This document shows, piece by piece, positions 45,722 to 58,000 of a stretch of DNA of 64,000 bases. A program made the position numbers and the translations under genes. Positions within the stretch are counted from its first letter, which is position 1; each line of letters begins with the position of its first letter. This DNA is from Trichoderma breve (Eukaryota > Ascomycota > Sordariomycetes > Hypocreales > Hypocreaceae), in contig NC_079234.1 of NCBI RefSeq assembly GCF_028502605.1, forward strand, positions 1,674,001 through 1,738,000. The letters are read 5' to 3'. The notes under the pieces were generated by a model. The model did no database searches and had not been told where the DNA came from. It saw only the letters and a list, made by a program, of their open reading frames with translations.

Positions 45722-46324
45722 GATGAAAGCAGCCGCGCAAGAGGCACAAGGTTGGCCGTCAAGCTTGGCTGGAGCTCGACACGGATGGCTTGACTGCCCA
45801 GCGAAGATATTTTGAATGCAGCGAAGCCGAGATTAATCGAAATGACGGATCATGAATTAAACGTAGGTGGATTCGGCAGAGGCGATATTAGGGAGGCGGA
45901 GCGCGTTGCCCAGCAAACAAAAGGCTATAGAGCAGAGATGATGACAAGAGAAAGTCGTCGCGAATGGCTCCAAGATAAGATGCGAGATGGGAAGGCTGAG
46001 GACCGCTGATGGCCCCCGTAGTTCCAGGCCACTGCAGGTACAAGCAATTGCCGCGGTGGCTGCGCCGGCAAACAGGTACTAGCCGCGAAAAGATACCTGT
46101 GCCGCTACTGCTCAGCGGGCCCACAGTGCGCAAGGCTGAAATTTTATGCACAGGGACCAGTAATTCCGTCTGCCAGGCGTGGACTCTCAACTTGGCTGCG
46201 CTTTGTATGACCTCGCCGTCCCGTCTCAAGCTTCACCAAAGCTCAAGCTCAAGGCACGAGCTTGTCCTGCAAACGCCGGTCGATCCATCGAGTCTTTTCC
46301 AGCCCATGACGCGACACCCTCGCA
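45722..46324. promoter_or_regulatory. Shared divergent promoter, THOC1-like and Aquarius-like genes
   Basis: 603 bp separate the two start codons, so both promoters must lie here. No TATA box or known element was identified with confidence. A minor open frame (45812-46009) has no protein character. Confidence 0.6.
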
Positions 46325-49300
46325 ATGCCTAACGCGAAGCGATCCAAAAGCTCTGGCGGGCGAGCTGCGGCCACACGCGAGCCGCCAAAAGATACGACAG
46401 ACGGCCGCCCGACGCCAGCAGAGGTGGAGGAGCAGGAGCATCGCTTTGTGCAGGTTGCTCGGCAGCATTGGCTGAAACCCGGCAAGAAGACGGCAAAGGT
46501 CAAGGTCAAGAACGACGTCATCAAGCAGGGCATCTGGGACGTTCTGGAGCAGGATGGCTTCTCGTATAAGCTGCTGCTGCTGTTGGAGAGTCTGCAGACG
46601 TTGGAGAGGTATGGCTGCCTTCAAAATTTATGGGATTCGGTGTGTGAAATCAGTTCTAACGCGGTGGAATAGCTATCTGTGGCCTGGGTATTCTGAGCAA
46701 GCGTCCAATTACCACGTCTTGATACTGGCGTTAATATGCAACGTCAAGAGACGAGAGCACCTCGAGACATGGAGTAAGTTTGGCAGAAGTGGTCCCCTTC
46801 TGAGCTGTGTCCGACAAGAGACTTACGGTACAATCCAGAAATCTTTGAAGAGAGGCCCGACGACTTCTCGTCCCTCTTCCGCCGCATCCTATCCATGACC
46901 CTCGACAGAACATTGTCGACGACGCTGCGAACACACCTCCTCTGCTTTCTCATCCACGCCTTCCAGAGCCTAGACTGTACCATTGTCAGGAAAGAATGCG
47001 CTCCTTTAGTGTCGATTGGCATCTGGCATAACCTGTCCACCGAGAAGCGTCAAGAAGCCCAGCTTGACTCTTCGCCCCATCTCAGAAAGGCTTGGAGGGC
47101 TGCTCAGAAGCGATATGACGCCGCAGACGAAGCTACCAAGGCACGGCTGAGATTTGAGCGTTCATGGCTTTACACCCTTATCCTTGATTTTATCAATCAG
47201 CTGTACAACGAAAGCAGCAAATCAGGTACGTCAATAGGCACCTGAAATACTCATGTCTACCTATGTTCGCCAAGCTAATCTGTTTCTATAGACCAGACGC
47301 TTCTCTACTGCGAACGATTTACCGAGTTCATATCTGACTTGCAAAGCCAATTGCCAACGCGGCGTTACGTGAATGCCCTGGTCCATGATTTACATCTCAC
47401 TCCTCTGATGAGACTGTCTCCGCTATACAACGATGCTGGCAGCGCTCTGCTGCGTGACCTCCATGCACTGCTCTCTCACTACACATTCTTCGCCATCGAT
47501 GACCAGAGTGGCATCCAACTCACCCGAACAGAGGCATTTGACCGGCATTGCTCATTGTTGGGCAAGCTTCAACGAATTGCTCTCAAGCATTTCAAGGACA
47601 AACTCACCATCTTGGCCTTGTCAAACTACGGGTCCATTGACAAGCGAGAAGAATTGATATCACATCTTGATCCCCTCACCGATGATGAGCTGCTCGACTT
47701 GGTGAATCTTTTGGATCTTAGGTCTGCATATCCCGAAAGCCTCAACTTGACCATTGACCGCAAATTTCTCATTGAATTCCTCCTTACTACCTTTGAACGG
47801 AAGAAGACCTTCCAGGAGACTGCCCGGAGAATAAGTATAGTCCCGACTGAAGATACGTTGTTTGACGACAACTTTCAACGGGCGGATTCTTACGATGGTT
47901 CACATCCCCTGGCCCTGCCGAAGCTCAATCTTCAATATCTGTCAGTTGGTGATTTTGTTTGGAGGGCACTAGTGTTATATCGCTGTGAATCCTTTTACGG
48001 AATCCGCAAGGACATCGAGGCCGCGCTGCGTCGTCTTCGCCCGGAAGTCAGGCGGCCCGGCGAAACTCATTTTGCGGGCTTCTCGAAAATGGCCATGCCC
48101 ATTGCCAAACCAACAATACTGGAAGTCGTCCCCGCTCTCGTTGGAGATGATAAGCCATCCCTTGTTCGAGCCGAAGTGTCTTTCGATGCTCGACGCCTAG
48201 GAGACGGTGTGCGCAGGGAATGGGACACTCTTCGGCCTGGCGATGTCGTCTTCTTATTAGCGATACACCCTTCCCCTTCAGCCGGCCAAGCTGCCGCAAA
48301 TGGTAGCAAACCGGCCCAGTCAGAGGCTGAAAAGGCTGGTGTCTTGACGGTGAGAGCTGCTGAAGTGGTTCACATCACCGATGACAGAGGTCGCCATGCC
48401 AGGGAAGGCGGTGAGCGCCTCGACCAGAGACGACGTATCCAGTTGAAGCTGGATTCAGCAACGTACGCACACGATGCTGAGCAAGCGGCAGCCGGCAAGC
48501 CTGACGTATATGCAGGCATTAACCTGCTTCTCCGACGCAATAAAAGAGAAAACAATTTCAAGCCGGTTCTGGAAGCCATTCGTACTCTTGTCCTGTCAGA
48601 AATGCCACTGCCTACATGGCTTCATGAAGTATTTTTAGGTTATGGCGACCCAGCCGGCGCACATTACAAAAATCTGCCCAACAGGCTCAAGACGATTGAT
48701 TACAGGGATACCTTTTTAGGCTGGCAGCATCTAGTCGAAAGCTTACCTGGCAAGACGGTCGAACCTGACGATAATGTTACCGGAAGCTTTGGGCCTCCGT
48801 ACGTTCTTGAAGCCGTCGATAAAACAGAGGAACCCCAGAGCGGGAAGCCATCCAAGAAACGACGGCGCGATGCTGAACCAGCACTGCTCTCGGAAGTGGA
48901 AACCCTCAAAGTTTCAACTTACTTGCCTCCCAATAATGGACCTTACCCCATTGACGCACCCAAGCAGAACACAGTACGGTTTACTCCGGCTCAAATCGAG
49001 GCCATCATGTCTGGATCGCAGCCCGGGTTGACTGTGGTTGTTGGACCTCCGGGTACAGGCAAGACAGACGTTGCCACACAAATCATAAACAACATCTATC
49101 ACAACTTTCCAAACCAAAAGACACTACTCATTGCCCACAGCAACCAAGCTCTCAACCAGCTCTTTGCCAAAATCATTGCATTGGATATCGATGAGAGACA
49201 TTTGTTGCGTCTTGGTCATGGTGAGGAAGATCTGGACACTGAAGGCAGCTTCAGCAAATACGGACGTGTTGAATCGTTTTTGGACAACCGAGACAGGTTT

Positions 49301-50899
49301 TTGTATGAAGTAAAGAAGCTCGCAGCAAGCTTGGGGGCTCCAGGAGCGCACGAGAACTCGGCCGAAACCGCAGGCTACTTCAACGCCGCCTACGTTGAGC
49401 CTGCTTGGGCCAAATTTCTTCTGGTAGCGGAGTCTGGTGCATCCACTGCCTCTGACATTGTGCAAAACTTTCCCTTTCACTCCTACTTTTCGGACGCTCC
49501 CCAGCCCCTGTTCCCGCCGGAGGCAGACCGAGCACAAGTATTGGGCATTGCTCAGGGCTGTTACCGCCACATTAGCAAAATCTTTTCCGAGTTGGCAGAT
49601 ATTAGGCCTTTTGAGATCCTTCGTCGTGAGAAGGATAAGGCCAATTATCTCCTCACCAACGAAGCCCGGATTATTGCAATGACCACGACTCATGCAGCAA
49701 TCAGGAGGGGTGAGATTGCGGCCCTTGGATTCCACTACGACAACGTCATCATGGAGGAAGCGGCTCAAATCACCGAGATTGAAACGTTTATTCCTCTTGC
49801 CATGCAGAAACCCGTTGACGGCGAGTTGCCACTGCAGCGAATCGTGCTATGTGGTGACCACTTCCAAAACTCACCGGTTATCCAGAGTCTGGCTTTCCGT
49901 CATTATGCCAACCTGGAGCAGTCGCTGTTCTCACGACTAGTTCGACTGGGCGTGCCAACTGTTACCTTGGACCAGCAAGGTCGTGCTCGGCCCTCTATTG
50001 CCAAGCTGTACGAGTGGCGTTATCCTAAGCTCGACAACCTCCCCGATGTTCAGACTAACCCAGAGTTCTTGCGGGCAAATGCTGGCTTCAAGTATGACTT
50101 TCAGTTCATCAATGTTCCCAATTATAAGGGGCGTGGCGAAGCTGAACCGACACCGCACTTTATTCAAAACCTCGGCGAAGCTGAGTATGCGGTGGCCATC
50201 TATCAGTATATGCGACTTCTCGGATATCCTGCGGACAAAATCACCATACTCACAACATACGCTGGTCAACGGGCTCTGGTAAAGGATGTACTTGCCCACC
50301 GATGCGCAAACCCTATTTTTGGTCTCCCCAAGGCTGTTGCTACAGTCGACAAATACCAGGGAGAGCAAAATGATTGTAAGTTTATACTTGTCATTGAACA
50401 TTCGAATAACTAGACACTAATGGCTGCTTTCTTAGACATTATTCTTTCTCTGACTCGCACGTCGCGAGTAGGCTATCTTCGCGATGTCCGTCGTATGACT
50501 GTGGCCTTTTCTCGAGCGAGACTAGGACTCTACGTCCTCGGACGCCGAGAAGTGTTTGAAGCCTGTCCCGAGCTCCGACCAGCGTTTGATGTGCTTTTAC
50601 AGCGTCCAGACAAACTCATGTTGGTGACGGGAGAGCTGTTTCCAACTGAGCGGCAAAGCACGGACGAAGATGGTCCTGTGGAAGGAGAAGTGGTCATGGA
50701 GGGCGTCGAGCACATTGGGCAGTATGTGTTTGAGATGACGAATACAAGGATACAACAGCTGCAGGCAGAGCAGGGCGTGCTGATGGACTCTACGATTGAT
50801 GAGGCGGAGGAAGATGGGCAAGAGGGGTATTACGATGAGGAAGATGAAAAGACGCTGGACCCGGATATTCTTGAGGTTCGAGAGGGAGAGGCGAACTAG
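46325..50899 (+). CDS. Aquarius/Cwf11-type spliceosomal RNA helicase (intron-binding)
   Basis: Exons 46325-46608, 46673-46773, 46839-47225, 47292-50375 and 50436-50899 give 1439 aa. Aquarius (IBP160) binds the intron upstream of the branch point in the spliceosome and is an SF1, Upf1-like helicase. The N-terminal about 560 residues are the helical armadillo-like domain (LLYCERFTEFISDLQSQLPT). A beta-barrel and pointer region follow. Helicase motifs: Walker A GPPGTGKT (842-849), motif II EEAAQ (1079-1083, so EE replaces DE as in this family), motif III LCGDHFQNSPV, and VDKYQGEQNDYIILSLTRT with MTVAFSRARLGLYVLGRR. The end is acidic. Reading through intron 4 (50376-50435) would stop before motif VI, so splicing is required. 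Introns are 60-66 bp. Confidence 0.95.
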
Positions 50900-50981
50900 G
50901 CGTCGCGTTTCCGAAGAGCATAGAAATGAAATGACATATATCGAGAGAGAAAAAAAGAGAAACAAGGGATTAATTGAGGAT

Positions 50982-51030
50982 GGGGGGGGGGGGGGGGGGG
51001 GTGTTTAAGGGGGGTGTTTAAGGGGGGGGT
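50982..51030 (+). repeat. 20-nt poly(G) run and GTGTTTAAGG direct repeats
   Basis: G run 50982-51001 is followed by two copies of GTGTTTAAGGGGGG (the second with eight G). The strand has at least three G tracts longer than five and could form a G-quadruplex in DNA or in the 3' UTR RNA. Confidence 0.9.
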
Positions 51031-54000
51031 TTGTATCGAGAATATGAAATTGCACATTTTGTTTGGAGGGACATGCTTTCTTTCCTTTCTTTTTTTTATT
51101 TAGACTATGGCAAAATGATGGAAGATTTCTGATGCGAAGGTTATTTGGCGAAGATGTGCATGTGATTTGATATGGTTGCGTGGGGGATGAGATGAAGTGC
51201 GTCACTGGTCACTAGGAAGCGGGTGATCTGCGACATGCAGATTGTCTGGGTGCAACGCTGTAAGAGTATCGTTATCGTTTTCTTTGCGGTGATGGTTTGC
51301 GTTCTTTTGTATCTTTTGGACTTCTTGCATTACCTCCTTAGGTACTGATCTACAATTGAGGTGAGGCTCTGGTTCTGGTATGGACAGTACCTTATTAGTT
51401 GATATAGCTGTTGGTGGCTGAAGAGGTAGATGCTTACCCGGGAGTAAATAGTTTAGATGGAAAGGGACGTGGATCATGATATAGTACGCTTGTTTTCGTT
51501 ATTGAAGGCGTATGCGTTGATATTCCTATTTTAATCAAGGTTATGAATATTGGGGATTATTGATATTTCACATCAAACCACCCTATTTACTGGCCAAAAG
51601 TGAGGCATCACGAAGAGCACAGGCACAGCACTCTAGGGCCGGCATTTCGGAATTACTATTTGTCTCGGCGAAAAGGATGTCGAGGATCCCGGATTGTCAT
51701 CAGCTGATGGGCGGGCGGCCTCATGCATGTTACTTTTCCAACTGATTTGTACTACCGAGACTGGGATGGGGGATTGGCAAACTGATGGTGGTATAGGCAA
51801 AAAGATCCATGGCGGGTGACGGTATTCTCCATTGTACATTTGATACCTAGGTAAGGTAGATGTGCGCTATATTTATCCCACCTTTTGGCTCTGGTCAACG
51901 CTTATTGTCTTTATTTATTCTGTATTCAATGATGGTAAACCTGTTCAACAAAGCTACCTCTTGAACAATGCTCTAGGTAAACAATATCATTTGATATCAC
52001 CAACTACAGACAGTGCCCTAAGAGTGGATTTCGCACATGGCTCGTTAAAAACAAAGAGCTCCAGTGATGTTGAGCGCTGTGAGGGAGGAAACTTTTTTTT
52101 TTGAGTCATACAGACACACCCCGGGGTACACGGACTAAAATAGTTTCTTCCCTCTTTTTGCGTTTGCATGTGGTGAAATGAAATGGCCCGTTTAGCGGGC
52201 TGCTAATCAAGGCGCTTATTACGGGCGATGGCAGTGATTGGGCTGCTTTGGTGCTTTGGGCGGTGGTTTTTGAATGGATTTCGCACGTTTTGAATGTCTG
52301 AATGTCACCTTTCATTTCGCTGGACGGGGTAGCAGATTTCATTATCTTTTGCATGTGAGGGTTTTCAGCGGTATGCCCTTTATATCTGTATCATACTACA
52401 GATAAAGAAGATGAACCCTGCATGAAAAGATGCTTTGTACCTTACCCACTGGTGGCATTGAGATGCTCTATTCTAGTACAGAGTAAGATATAATCCGTCA
52501 GCAAACCGCCCCGTAGCTATTGTTTCCCCCCTCTGCTGTTTTCTTTCTTTCCTTTTTTTTTTTTTTGCTGGGCCTGGTGGAGATCACCTTGGAAAGCTGA
52601 AAAAAGGAACGGAAAAACAAAACAAAATGTGGCGTAGTGGTACAATGAATAGGTACGTACCAATGCGCCGGAATGGCGGGAACCAAGTGCAAGTAGCAGA
52701 ATTGCCGTCTCAGCTCGAACCAGGTACCAAGTACCCAGTACTGCAGCTCATCAGCCACTCCAACTTCAAACTCAATTTCTGCTTTGTCGAAGATACCTAT
52801 TATATGCTCCTTTCATATTGAGAAATCTCATTGTCTGGACACAAAGATGTTGATACAAATATAAACCATAAAACGATAAAAAGCAAGGTACAAAGGGACC
52901 TTAATTTAGCATTGGGACTGCATGTAGAGACAAACGCCGCGGGCTCGCACACCGCTCACGGCAGAGTAGCCTGGGAATCTCCCTTGAGCTGACTGCATAG
53001 TACAGCGCTGTTCATGGAATATGAAACTGCAGCATGCATTTTTATGCATGTTCAGACCTGGTTTCTATCTTCTCCTTCTGTCCAGAGCCGTGGATGGTGG
53101 CTTTGTTGTTGACGTGGCCCAGCTACTGTGCAGGAGCCCGGAGTATAAACCGCGCTTTGTTAACGCCGACAACGCCATTTGGAAATAAGGGTAGAAACCC
53201 CGGCATCTCTGTGGAAAGCTTCTAAAGTGGAATGACTAAAATGAAAACAATGTAGGGCATTGCCAAACAATCTACTTATTAGGTAGTCCTGCACAAAAGA
53301 TTTGTCGATGAGTCAGTGCCCAACAGCGAATGTCACATGTGATTCTCTGTCTCAAAGACGGGGATCCTGGGGATGGCTTCCTCCGCAGGCACCAACGCCA
53401 CATGAATGGGCTGTGCTAAGGGGAGAATATGCAGCAATGATTCACTGAGATGGTTGTTTCCCATGGCCCTTGAGAGTTTGTTAAAGACGAGAACTTGGGA
53501 CGTTTCTATGATATGTATTCAAGACTTTGATGCCGTAGAGTCGTAGGGTTGCGGGATGAAGTTAAAGTCACGTGCTGATAATATCAAGTAAGCCCACGTC
53601 TTGTCGTTGACGATCCATTCCCTGTGATTTGCTTAGCAAGTAAAGGATCATGCTTTTTCATGTATTGAGCAGTTTGAATGAATAATTTCTAGAAGATCAT
53701 ACAGGTAGATGGACTATTAGATCGGTATGTGCTGTGGTCCTGGAAATAAGAGGTAAAGCGATCTTAGTCTCCGGTATATCCCAAGCCATCAAAAATGACA
53801 TGGATGACAGGATCGACGTAATGCCACCATGAACTACCTCCTACTGGGTAAGTGGCATTTGTAAACCCTGAACATGAGTAATGGTTCAAAAGAGAGTGCG
53901 TCACCAACGACGAGCAGTGAACAAGAGTTTGTTTCCGCCTTGTTTTAGGTTAGGCACAGTTTACCTAATACACTTTTGGCCGTGGAGAGATTCCGAGATG

Positions 54001-54913
54001 CTGGCGGCGCTGAGTTTCCGTGATGCGGACAAAGTTCTGTTTGTTTGTCTGCTATCTATAGTACAGTATGTGTAAAGGAGAGTTCATTGTTTGCCCTGCC
54101 AACCAGTGGCGGTTAGAAGCAGTTGTGTTTTCATATCAAGAGCAGCCAGCCCGATACATTTTCTTCTTCCTCATTCACACAGAATCCTTTGCAGTCAAAC
54201 ATCAAAATCATACCAAGACACAAACACGCTCTCACATTTCTTCTTCTTCTCTGGTATTACCAAGTCAGATACCAGAATATCACCCGCTATCATTACATGG
54301 TACCGTCTAGGTACTTGACACGCCCGCAAACCACCCGCCATCCCTCAAGTACCCGGAGCTTCCCGCTCAACCCCTCCAAACCAAAAAAGCTGGAAAAAAC
54401 CCCAAGCGGCGTGCAGCAGGGAAAGAAAGTCCCAAGTTCCCTAGCGCCACACCCCTCCTCTTAGTGGCCACTGCCCCTTCCGCCCACATCCATATCCTAA
54501 TTCCTGCTGCCCAAAATTTTCTTAGAAAACCTCCTCTCCAACCCTCACCACTCCAGAATCATCCAGTGGCCGGTGGAATCTCCCTTCTCACCTGGTCCTT
54601 TTTCCTCATAGCATTGAGCGTCTTCTGCAGCTTCGGTAACAGAAGATCGATTTCATTGCTCTCCTTTTCCTTCGGACGCCGCGCGGGATCGTAGCCAGCC
54701 AGAGCCTACGGTCGTTTCCCCCACCCGGTCGCTTTCTTTGTCGCTCTCCGTCTCGACCAAGCCAGGCTCGCCTCCCGGTCGAACGAACGAACGAAGCAAT
54801 ATCCTCTCTTGGGCTGTGTTCTTGATTTACTTCGAGAACAGTCTTTTTTTCAGAGAGCTCATCTCTCAGGGATCGTCTCAACGAGATCTGCGGAAAACTC
54901 GTCCCGGCTTTCG

Positions 54914-54933
54914 TTTTTTTTTTTTTTTTTTTT
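54914..54933 (+). repeat. 20-nt poly(T) run in the eIF4G leader
   Basis: Homopolymer of 20 T about 100 bp upstream of the eIF4G start codon, likely length-variable and possibly nucleosome-excluding. Confidence 0.9.
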
Positions 54934-55032
54934 GGCCCTCACTTTTGGCCCCGCCACCAGACCAAAAAAAAATCAAAAATCAAAACACCAACCAATCCTT
55001 CGTTTTCCGCATCGCGAATCGCCTCTCCCCAT

Positions 55033-58000
55033 ATGACGTCGCCTGCGAACCAGCAGACTCCGATCCCGGCGACCACCACCAACGCTCCTACGGCAACTTC
55101 ATATGCCTCCGCAGCAGGTGCGCCAAAGAAGTCCGCTCAGGCGCCTGTAGTTGCGCCCACCTCCAACGCCCCCCTGGTGGTTGGCTCCTCTGCCCAGACG
55201 GCACAGAATGCCAAGGCGGCCTCATCGCCTTCTCCAGTAAACGGCAAACAGCCCGTTCCTCCCGCAGTCCCGGCCGTCGCCCGTGGCTCTTTCAACGGCT
55301 CCGGCCCCGATCACCTTCGAAAAGGCTCCGTCACCATGGCTGCCAACGGCCCTAGCGGCTACGTCGCCAATGGTGGCTCCATTGGCGGTGCCAAGTCTGG
55401 CATCCAGTTTGGCTACGACTCGCCCGCCATGGGACACAGCACTCCTCACGTCGGCCACTCTGCTCCCATCCCGGTCCCCGATGCGAACAACAACCACCGA
55501 GTGCCCTCCCCCGCCCACTCTCCTGCTCCTATCCCGCAGCCCTCTGCTAGCGGTGGCCGACCTCCGTCTAGCCTGCAGCAGCCAACGAACCAAATGACCT
55601 TTGGCAGCCTTGGTAGCGACGGTGATGTAAGCTCCAACCCTCAACTTAGTCCTCCAACTCGATCACAACAACTAACCTGACAATGCTTCTAGCGCCATAT
55701 GAGACAAGGCTCTGTGCCTCCCAACTCGACCCTGGGAAATCAGGGCACACACTTCCGCCGCGAGTCGAGCCATTCCGTCCAGAGCGACAGCAGCCGTGGC
55801 AACTTTGGCCCTCAGAACAACCGACCGAACAGAGGCTCCTTCAACCCCCATGCCACTCAGTTCAACAACCAGATGGGATTCCCTCCCAACAACCAGTTCC
55901 GACCTCCGGGCCAAAACCGCGGCATGCCTCCTCCTTTCCAGCCCGGCATGACTCGACCCTACCCGAACTCGCCTCAACCTGCTCGGAGCCCTGCTCTCGC
56001 AACCCTCAACCCTTCGCTCCCCGGCACGCCGAATATGCCTCCCGCGACGATGCAGCCCAACATGGCCATGCAGAATCCCCCCGCATATCACTATCCGCCA
56101 CCGATGGCAGCTCCTCATCAGCAACAAGTACAGTACCCCTTTCCTGCAGTAGCAACCAAAGTGAATTTAAAGCCCAGTATCAAAAAGATAAAGGGTCGTC
56201 GTGAGCGCGACGGGCCTCTTCAAACGGGACGCCCCTTGAATTCCGCGCGCGAACCATGTACCAGCGATGTTTTGCAGCAGCCGCAACAGCAACCGCAACA
56301 GCAGCAGCAGCAGAATCAACATCGTATGGTTGGCAGTGGCCAGCGTGCAGATACAATGTGGCGTCACGAAAAGAACAACATGCGTCCGGTTTCTAGTGGA
56401 ATTCCAAAGGACTGCCCTCCTCCCTCTGTCCCCCTTGTCAACCCCCCAAGCCATCCAGCTTCGCTTGACCTTTCTCCTGAAAACGGAGGTTTTGAACTCT
56501 GGCTAACATGGAAGAATCAGACTTTCGGTTTCCCCCCGCAGCAGTTTGGCCAGCCCATGCCGTACTACCCCGGCGGGATGCCATACATGGCTCCTCAGCC
56601 CAACACCCAAGCTTACAACCAGCAGTTTGCCCCCCCTACTTACCACCAGCAGAGCCACAGCATGTCCCGATCGCCCTCGCAGCCTGAGCGACCGGTTAGC
56701 GCCAGCCAGCCTAGCCAGCCCGCTATTGTCTCATCAAATCCCGGAGCCCTGAACTCTCAGCCAAAGCCCAACAGCTTTATCAAGCCCAGGAAGAGTGCCG
56801 CGGTTCAAATTAAGAATCTTGCTGGCGAGGTTGTCGATACTTCAACTTTCAAGCAGCCGGCTTCTCCCGTGCCCAGCACTCACCAGACCAAGACTCCTCC
56901 CGTCGTCGCAACATCCACTCCTCCCCAGCAGAAGCTCGACACGCCCACTCACACCCGCACAGACAGCCAATCGCCGTCAAAGACAGCTAAGGAGATCCAG
57001 GACGAGTTGAAGGCCAAGATCCAGGCTGAGATCAAAGCCGCTGCTGCTAAGGCCGCCGCCGGTAATGATACCAAGCCCAAGGAAGAGGAGAAGAAGGAAG
57101 TGGTAGAGGAGCCAAAGGCCGAAGTCAAGCCAGAGGTCAAGCCAGAGGTCAAGGCCCAGCCCGAGGCAGCACCCGAAGTCAAGCCCGAGGAGAAGAAGGT
57201 AGAGCCTGCCGAAACCAAGGTGGAGGCTAACCCTGAGGCTAAGCCCGAGCCTCAACCGGAGGCTCCCGCCAAGGTCGAGACGCCAGCCCCTGAGAAGCCT
57301 GCCGAGGCTGCCAAGACTGAGGAGGCCCCGAAAGCAGAGGAGCCGGCCAAGACTGCCGAGGAGACTGCTGATGAAGAGCTTGAGCGAATCATCCGGGAGA
57401 TGGAGGAAGCGGACGCCAAGCGTGAGGCAGAGGAAGAAGAGCGCCGTAAGAAGAGGGATGCTGAGAAGGCCGCTGCTAAGGCCGCTGAGGAAGCCAACAA
57501 AAAGTCCAATGCCGAAGAAGCGGACCGCAAGCTGCGCGAGCAGGAACGCGAGATGGAGAGACTCGAAGAAGAGAAGGAGAAGCGACGAGAAGCCGCCGAG
57601 TCCTCTGGAAAGTCTCTCTCCGTTGCTGAAGCCCTTGCTCAGATGCGTACTGGTGGTGATGACCAGGGCAAGAAGGACGAGTCTGCTGAGTCTGTTGCTG
57701 ATAAGCTCGCCGACATGAGCATTGGCGACAAGTCTGCCGATGCTGCCGGCCAAAAGGAAAAGCGAGTCGCCAAGCCCGCCGCTCTCAACCTGGCCCCTAT
57801 CAAGACCAGCGCCGTGGAGCCACCTCAGCCCAGTGCTGCTCTCCAGTCTCTGAAGTCGGCTCGTTTCCTCCAGGTTATGGATCAAGACATTTACCCCGAG
57901 GGTATCAAGTCTCCTAACCCGGCCCTCAATGCCGCCGTTGCGAAGAAGGGCAAGACATTCAAATACGACGCTGCCTTCTTGCTCCAGTTCCAGAAGGTCT

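Larger units (their letters stand above)
50900..55032. other. 4.1-kb region without a convincing gene
   Basis: It holds the 3' flank of the Aquarius gene and the promoter and leader of eIF4G. It includes a 20-nt G run (50982-51001), T runs near 52551-52567 and 54914-54933, and a pyrimidine-rich leader from about 54150. Only short open frames occur (for example minus strand 51202-51477, 91 codons), without recognisable domains or consistent splice signals. An unannotated small gene, a non-coding RNA or a decayed sequence cannot be excluded. Confidence 0.5.

Noticed and set aside
51202..51477. 91-codon minus-strand frame
   Set aside because: Contains an ATG but has no recognisable domain and possible splice signals give no consistent model.
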